Shown: in pieces, positions 33,101 through 42,100 of the stretch
Layout of the letters: each line of letters starts with the position of its first letter
How positions within the stretch are numbered: the stretch's first letter is position 1
DNA from: Branchiostoma floridae
Lineage: Eukaryota > Chordata > Leptocardii > Amphioxiformes > Branchiostomatidae
Direction: 5' to 3'
Assembly: GCF_000003815.2 (NCBI RefSeq)
Contig: NC_049985.1
Location: 12,933,388-12,982,248, forward strand
DNA: 48,861 nt
Program-made: the position numbers and the translations under genes
Notes under the pieces: generated by a model
What the model saw: the letters and a program-made list of their open reading frames with translations, nothing else
Databases searched by the model: none
Told to the model about the DNA's origin: nothing

Positions 33101-36100
33101 TTTAGTCATGCCCCATTAGGGTTTGTTAGAGGATCACAAAAAGGAGAGGAAGGTGGGGATATGTTTGTCGAGATGACAGCAGTAAAACTAACACTTGGCA
33201 AAACGTGGTTGTTCACGCTGCAGTTGTCACCATGTTCTAACAGGAGTTGTTGATGTATTACAGGGAAGCTGTGAGTCAGCAGCAATGTCTGACCAGAGTC
33301 CACCCCCCACCTGATGACCCAGTGTGCAGAGTTCTACAGCTCAGCCAGTGTGAGGAGGACATTACAGGTAGGAGGCATACTCACTTATGTTGCACATACA
33401 ACATTGTATATAAAAGAAGGTAGACTCCCATAGCATTTTCTAGGCCATAGACGCAGTGGGTTGTTATCCACTGTGTCTAGGGCACGGTATTTGAAGGCAG
33501 GGCCAATTCTTCTTCTTCCTTGGCCTTTTATCTCCCTAACCAAACCCATTTTTACACCTGGTTGTGTTGAGTGCCTTTACCAAGGACTCAATGTCTAGCC
33601 AGGGATGTCAGGAATTGAACTTGTGTTGTCTTGATTTTATGTCTGCTGTCCTTACCACTGAGCCATTCAACTCCTTTGAGTCCTTAGAATAAAAATTGAT
33701 AATATGTAAATCTTTACCTGTAGGATTGATGCACACTCAGATTTCATCCTTAGAATTAAGGCAGTTTAGCCTTATAGTTGTCTATCACACCTATTTCATT
33801 CCTGATATAAAAAATGCTTAAGATTCATACAGAGCTTGCAGAACGCCATGCCTGTCACAGTGTGGCTGTAACCTATAGTATTGGAAACATTGTAGTGATT
33901 TTTTTGGAAAACTTGCCATTACCATATCGTATGCTGTTAGGAACAGTTAGCAACCCCCATGGATGCGCTGCAACAATGCTGAAAACACAGACAAGAGAAA
34001 GTGATTTGCAGAATGAGTTGCGTTGCACTGCAAATTGCATAATGCAGTGGTGAACAGGATGAAAGGATTGCATAATGTCTTTTGTCAGATCTTCGGGTAA
34101 AGAGGGAGGTTGGGGCTATCACTAGACATTTCTCGCAGTCAGCTATGTATGTTTGGTAGGAACCACTCAGAAGGCCCCAACTTTTAAATGAGCTGTTGGT
34201 TAAAACAAGAGTTCTTGTGCTTATACAGCATACTGTTGTTGAAATGAATCTTCATTCTGTGGTCCCAGTGCACTATACTTGTGTTACCATCCTTGTGAAA
34301 AGCAGTCCATACCATCCCTTGTGGCATTTTGTGTAGTAGTAAAATAGTAAAGGCACTTGTTGGTCTCGTAGGACCATGAGTAACTGATGAAACGAGCATG
34401 AGTAACTGATCAAAAAAACCTGATTGATAATCTCTCTAGAAAATTTATGGTCATAATGACAAGGGACAGAATATGAAACAAATGTTGGTATTGATTATGA
34501 TCCTTTACTTTGTATAACGATCAAAGAATCCTCATTAATATTCTCTTTGCTAAAGTACTAGACCATACAATTATCTGATTGAAGCAAATTTGTAAAGAAG
34601 GTATTATGTTCTTAGGCATATGTGCAAACTGCAATATGATGACAGTGACCTATCAGTCTTTATTGGAGGATGAAAATATTGTTTGATGTTGATATCACCA
34701 AAGTCTTAAAACCTCTTTCTGTGGTTAATGGTGTATTTCAACAAACTAAGGGAATATGTAAGATTAATTAATACAATCAAGATTATGCTACCTATGTTGT
34801 TCTAGGGATACGGTCACAATATTGGTGAGGGTATTTTTAGAAAGCAGCAAAATGTGATTAATAGTTTTCTTTGTCCATGGTACTGAAACTTTAGAAGTTA
34901 TTAAAAGGCTATCGAATGGACTAATCAGCACAAATGGGGGCAGCTGATCCCTGTATCATGTGGATAGCAGTGTCATGTTTTTATATTTATATTGTAGTCT
35001 TAGTTGGATATGTAGTTAAAGCTAATAATGGGTACAATATACATGTTTTTCTCATCACAATGCTAGTATTTTTCTACATGAAAGTCTTTCGAGGGCATGA
35101 ATTTTGCAAGCAGCATAATGTGAAGTATGTCTGAATCATTGCATGTAAGTTCATGCAATATAAGTAGAAGCAAATAAGATTAAATGTTGTCACGGCCAAG
35201 GTATGACATAAGATGCATTACATTATGACTTCATATTTATATTCCTGTAATATGTAAATGCCAATTGTACTTTTTCCCTTTAATGTAATGATAGATTTTC
35301 CATTAAGTTTACATTTGTGGACACCTGGTTGACTATCATACAATCTAAGTGCCTCTAGTTCTTTTGATACTTAAGAAGAATCAATATCATCTTAAACCCC
35401 AGGCTGTTGTGATCCTGTATCAGGGTAGATGATAAAATCTTTATCGATCAAAAAGTTGCAATCCAAGGAAATTTACTTAAAACTTTAAATGGGAACAGGG
35501 CCGTTGCAAGGGAGATAAAAGCAGTTGCTGGTACAGGCAATATTGACTGATTACTGCAATGATTTGTCAATATTTCATTTCTTGTTCATTTGCAAATGCT
35601 AACTTAGCATTATATTGGTTAGCTTTATTGCATACCTTACCATAGCTATGTCAAGAAGTATTACAATTTGTTATCCACATGCACTATCCCATGCACTTGA
35701 AAGAAAAGCTTTTAAACTTAAGTGTGGAATAGAATGACTTGAGGTCATTTTGTAATTCAGGGCTCGAAATTCATTTTTGGGATTAGGTGCACTGGTGCAC
35801 CCAGCTTAAAAAATTGGGTGCACCAAAAAAATTTGGGGTGCACCACTTAAATTTAAGTCAAATGTAAAAAAAAACATAATAACAAAACTTAGTTACGAGT
35901 TATCAAATTCTTAAACAAGTAACATGACAGACATTTTTATTATCTTTCTAACACTTAGATGTCAAGAATATGATGTATACTAGCATACTTGATACCTTTC
36001 CATACATAAACCTAAGAAAATATTTGGGTGCAACCTGTGCACCCACTGAAACAAATTGGGTGCACAGTTCCAATTTTGGGTGCACCTGGGTGCACATGCA

Positions 36101-39100
36101 TCCAGTATTTCGAGCCCTGTAATTAAAACAAATTTCTTTAATGAAGCAATTTGAGTTACTTGTTTAGCATCTATATAATTTATGCAGTGTGGCCAGTATT
36201 GCAAATCCCAGAGGTTGACGTACAATATCTTAGGATAGTGCTGTAGAATAGCTTTTTTTAAACATGATTATTGTTCAATTCTTTGGAATAGTGTTAGCTT
36301 ATCATTCATCATTGTTGTGAGATGATAACAAATATACTGTAAATGCATTTAAGTTCGCTGGAATTTACTGTAACGGGAAAATGGAGTGTTTGCGGTGGTT
36401 TTAAGTTTGCGGTAGCGCCATAGACTATAGTCCCAAACTATAATGGAAAAATGTTTGCAGTGGTTTTAAGTTTGTGGTGAAGTGGCCACCGCGAAAACAG
36501 CGAACATTTATCTGCCATGAAGGCATTGCTAAAATTTTGGGATATGCAGTATGTTGGATAATTCATGATACTGGCATGCATGAGATTTTCTTCATTTCAA
36601 GGGGATTAGGGTTTTATTTAGTTTTAGTGCAAGGATTACTGTAATGATGGTCATTTATTATTTTTTCCATCAAACTGTCAGCAACTTATTGATGTCTTCA
36701 GGGAAATGAGGGCAGATGTCCATTTTACTGGAGTTCACTCGAGTTTTAAATCTTTTTTTTTTTAGCCAAGGAATCCTAAGAAATGTAAACATTAAGTGAA
36801 ATCTACAAATGTTTGTGGTTATCTTATTTTCTTGCAGCTATTTTTGCAGTAACCTTCCTGCAAAATCCTTGCACAATATGATTCTTTCACTCTACCATAG
36901 ACTTTTTTTCAGCCGCAAACTTAAAACACTGCAAAAATCTCCTTTCCCTTCCTAATGTAAAAATGATATCTGAGCAAAACTAATGCAATTTACAGTACCT
37001 ACATTGGTGAAATACAAAGAAGAAATGGTGACCTGAATCAATGATTGTTACTCCATTGCATTGAACAGAAAGCTGTGCATAATGTCAAAAAATCTGCAGG
37101 ATCACTGCACTTTTAGACTTCTGATAGAAAACAGATGAAGGACTACAGCAGCAAAGTTATCAAATCATTGTGGCCTTATTGCTTTCTTTATTGCAGTAAT
37201 CATCATTATTTGCTGCTTAATACTTTCACCATATGGCTGTCCTAGAAACAGGAAATTGGAGAGGAGACACGGTACATTTCCAACTTAATTGAATGAACAT
37301 TGAAAAGTAGCCATCAAGGCCAAAGTGAACAGTTAGCAATTGTATATCAGAGAAGGACATAATTGCCTGCAGTGTTCCTGGTAAATCTTCCAGAGAAAAT
37401 TACTATGCTGATACCCTACCATCTGTGGCTGTCAAGTTGCTGATCCACACATTGGTAATATTTCATCTTTTGTAAAACCAATTCTGCTGTACTGCATATG
37501 TTAAAGACCAAAGCCATGTCTGCACTTAAAGCTGTAATATTTTCAACTAAAATGTAATATAAGTTGCTTTACAAACTGCTCAACCTCTACCTCTATATTT
37601 ACATCACAAGTTCAAATGGTCTGTCAAGATTTTGTTCCCGAATGAACATATTGAGGGCAGAAAAATTACTGAAGAAAGTATTTCATTTTGGTGCCTTGGA
37701 CAGGAGTGAAGCAGAAGGAATCTCAAGGGGCTATGTAAATATAGAAAGAAGTAGCTTGATGAAGACAGTCAGCATAAACAATTGCTGTATGACGTACGGA
37801 AAATATCTGCATAAAGTACATTTTGTATCACCTTACACTCTTCTCTTCTTATACTGAACAGCAAAGAAAGACAACTTGCATGATAGTAGATAATATGTAC
37901 AGCTTGTCATGAATGCTGTAAAATCTGACAAATATGTTATTTTGAAGATGAGGCAGACTAACATCACATATTAAATGGAAATCTGCTGCGGTTGTTAACA
38001 AACACTAAATCGTGCTAACAGGTGCACCCATAACAGCATTTTTGGGATCAAAGTTTATTCATTGCAATGACCTTTCAGTGAAACCCTGGAAGGAACAAAT
38101 AGGCCTGGGAGGTAAATAGGCTGGTGGAGACACAGTATAAATTGTATAACTATGACTAGTATGAGGAAATAGTAGGAAAAGACACAGCAATCCTATATCA
38201 TGAGAAGGAAGAAATTAGTGTGTCTCAGAGTTAGGAAATTAGTGTGTCTGGGTATGAGAATATAGTCAGGAAAGGCACAGTAATCCTATATCATTAGAAG
38301 GAAGAAATTATTGTGCCTGAGTTAGAGAGGAATGTGTTTCTCTTGCTCCAGGGAACAGCAATCAATAGATATCCTGGGGGGTTGTCAGTCGAAAGTAATG
38401 CTAGAGACTCCTGAATGTTGAGAAGTACACTATTTCACAACTATTACAATCATGATTAGGGCTTGCTTCCTTCCAAAAGTAGATAATGGCCAGACATCAC
38501 TTCGTGGGAAGAATAAATTCTTCATAAAGTTGGTCACTTGTTAATGAAAAGAGGGAGTAGGCAATTAAGGGGAAAATCCCACATGGCGTCGCTTTACGTC
38601 ATTGTAATCACTTTCACCCAAGGATGTCAAATGACATGTCGTTTAGTGCTTTTCATGTGTAAATTTGGGTTTTTCCGCATCTAAGGAACGCATCTGGCTG
38701 GAACCAAGGAGCCCATCCTTAGGAAAGTTTGAGGGTCAACATGGCAGTCTTCTTTGTGCTTCGTAAGCACATCACACTTATTCATAGCTTGGCTATCAAG
38801 TACTATGGTTCATTGATCTAATGAAACTCATTACATGAGTGAAATTCAATACGTTTTAACCTAACTAACGACTTCAGGTGTTAGGTAGATAAAGTTCATA
38901 GAGATATCTGGCCATGTCAATTTCATATTCAAAACAATGCTGATTTTAGCAAATGTTAGCACAAAAATTCTTTCAAAATCTGCTGAATATTCCTTAGTCC
39001 ACATGCTGTTCTGAAGTTATATTCGATGTAGATATTCAAATTGCTGACAGGGCAATTCTTCTGGTGGAAAATCTTCCTAGACTTGGTTATGGTGCTGTCT

Positions 39101-42100
39101 TGGTTATGGTTAACGCTAGTTCACCTTAATCCTTGGGATAACCTATATCCGTTGTCTTAACAGGGTATTTAGGGATATCCAGTCAGTGTTTTCAAATACC
39201 AATATTTTCAATATATAACAACACAGAAATATTTTGATGTTTGAAACCACCGTCCGTCCACGTGGTGTCCCTAAATAGTCCGTTTTTAAGTACAACGGAT
39301 ATAGGTTACCCCACAGATAAAGGTGAACTAGCGTTAGATTTCCTGGCCACTTTGACTTCACTGCCTGCTTTTTTAAACATTTTATTCTGCAGACAGTTTT
39401 GTTTTTCACTTACCGATCTGTAAGGCCAAATAAGGGTATGGTAGTAAAGATTTTCCTTGTTTAGTATAGTAGAAAAGTAAAAATAGTCTCCACTAAGCAA
39501 TCTTGCTGTGCTGCATCACCAAAGTGCTGGCTGTTATCAGATCTTCAGAAGTGACTGTTAGTGATAAAGGGAATGAGAAATTGTTACACTGCAGGAGATC
39601 CAAATGTGTCTCATGTTTTACCTGTGTGTCGTAGAGAGATTAAAATCATGAAAGAGCAGCTTCATCCAGCACTGGTTGTGATTGATTGTGACAAATATTA
39701 AAGGGAATGTACATGAAAGTGTTATGTTGTAGGGGACTGGGGCGTACTATTTTGTATTTCATTTTTTACTAGTCACTCTTAGATAGATTTGCAAGAAGCT
39801 TCTTCTGTTAAAATCACATTTTTAGAACATACAACAACATGTTGAAAGAAAATATCAGCATATATCTATTATAGGTAGAGTCACTATCTTCATTGGACTC
39901 AATTTACACTTAAGGCAATCCATATCTCTGAAGTACATCCATGCCCTGCCTCCAATTATTCTTGCATTGATGATAGCCTATTCTGCTGTACTGTTATAAC
40001 TCACTGCTACCTGCCAAGTCAGTCCCATTTAGGGGGTTGTTATGCCCAGCTTTATGAAGTTTCCCATTCCACTGCTAGATTGCCCATTCCACAGCTGACA
40101 TTAACTGTGTAGCAGCCTCCATGATACCAAGGTAAGAACATTTTATGTGTGAAAACCATTTTGTATAGATATCTATGGGTGGGCAGAGAGATACTTTGCA
40201 TGAATTGTGCCCCAGAGATTGTAAAAGGCTGTTTCGTTGATGATACTGCAACTGAAGTGTTTTTGAGATTGAATCTGTTTTACAGTGTCACATGGGGTTT
40301 GGGTAGAAATGCCATTTATGGGAGTGCAAGAGTGGCCAAAAGCCAGGCAAAACAAACATTGTGACTCCTGCACTCCATTTTTCAGGCAAATTCATGCATG
40401 GGTCTTGCTCTTGGATATCAACAACAATTGGGTGGAGTGGCTTAGTCTGTGTCTGGCAGGGAAACAGTTGCTTAACCTGTCAATGCTGCTTTACCATGTA
40501 AATGATAGGAAGATATTAGGTAGCTTGGCAGAATAAGGGTTAAATCAGGTGTTAACCTGTCTGAGAAGACTGCACCATTGTGACAGTCCCTTTCTGTTGT
40601 TGTTGATGTGCAACTAAGTTGCCTGCTGCATTATTTGATAGCACATTCCAATTTTGACCTTATTCTATGCATGAAATTTTGTCGGAAACAGCTTTGATGT
40701 TGAATATTTTGAAGGGTATGATGTTGATTATTTTATTTCTACTAAGGAAAAGATCTGTAAGTCCTCTATTTTCTAGAGGTGGAGAGGTTTGTGAGGAAAG
40801 TAGTTTTGGATTCTAAATGTTTATGGATCCCATTAGGTTAAACACTGGTATCAAGATGGCGCCAGGTCCAAATTTAAGTTCTTTGTGCCTTTGAAAGATG
40901 TTTCTCTACAAGAACAAGCAAGCAAAGGACCATCAAGTAAATGGTTATCTTCTTCAGAGACATGAATGTTCTTGTTGCAGAACTGTTCCTGAAATCAGTG
41001 ATAATGTTTAAGTCTCTCAGTCCCTGTATTGCCTAGCCTGGGTACCATCCGGATAGTAGTTCGCTCCTATGTTCGCTTCTGCTATCCGTCTGGAGATGTG
41101 CGCATTCAAACCGTTTGGTGGTAAAATCAGTTAATGAGTGAATCAAGGAATGGGTTCTAGAGCACTGGTTCGATGACAAAAGGCCCTCCTGCAGGTGACG
41201 TTGGGCTTGTCCGGTGTTGGAACACCGGTTCGAACGAACGCTTGAACCCATTCCATAATTCGCTCATGTGTAGGGACCAATCAGCGCCTGCGTCCAAAAT
41301 TTGGACGATTCCAGACGTTAAGATGGTCCGCGTTCCCAGACGGAAACACAGAGAAGCGACTGTATATAGTGTATAGTGAATGTCAGAGCTAGAGGCGACT
41401 GTATATAGTATATAATGAACGCCGGAGCGAACTACTTTCCGGATGGTACCCAGGCTATGTATTGCCCATGGAGTAGTGCAATTATTATAACTATTGTTCT
41501 CTTTCACCCTCTTGTCACTTTTCGGAATGTAAGGTTTCCTCCAGCTTTGTGCCTTCACAGTCATAACACTTGAGAAGCTACAAATGTACAGAATAAATCT
41601 ATCCTGACCATTTATCATATTTTAAGACCCACCTGGAGTGTTTGAACCACCCTTTTAACTCCATCTACAGGCGTTTTCAACACACAATAATTCATATTTC
41701 CTTGAGTCAGCAAGGTGGCAGTTTATAATGTCGCTTTTTTGGCACACTGTCAGTAGTGTGACATCTCCTGTCTTGCTGAAAGATGTCATAGTCTTCCTAT
41801 TGTAATTCACATGAGGTCTTATCACTGGGGGATGAGCAAGCTAAAGGTTTGTGTTATTGCTCCCCCCTCTTGTGATGTAGCAATTATGTGTCATTAGAAT
41901 GCCACGTCTTGCATGGTGAATCATTTGGTGGCAAGTGCAATGTATCCTTGTGAGATAGGATTTTCCATGCCACTGATAAGGGTTTAGATGATAGATGTGT
42001 GAAAGCGTTCAATAGCTGAAATTCCAAGATGTACTTTAAGAAAACAGATAACGAAAGTTACACAGAATTCAAGGTACAGCCCATTTTCTTCTGGATGACA

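Larger units (their letters stand above)
23301..33263 (+). other. PDE2A-like intron (10.0 kb)
   Basis: Holds a tRNA-derived SINE (24521-24798), a perfect 38-bp inverted repeat (29003-29082), an hAT-like terminal fragment (30078-30145) and a Harbinger-like MITE (32587-32815). The remaining sequence shows no supported exon; frames of up to 96 codons (27238-27528) look accidental. Confidence 0.6.

Noticed and set aside
34934-35134. 66-codon hydrophobic frame starting MGAADPC, possible membrane peptide
   Set aside because: AT-rich intron sequence often gives hydrophobic frames. No promoter, signal-peptide logic or conservation can be shown.
41157-41618. 153-codon minus frame
   Set aside because: It lies mostly inside the Mutator-like MITE and reads across its terminal repeat; no domain.
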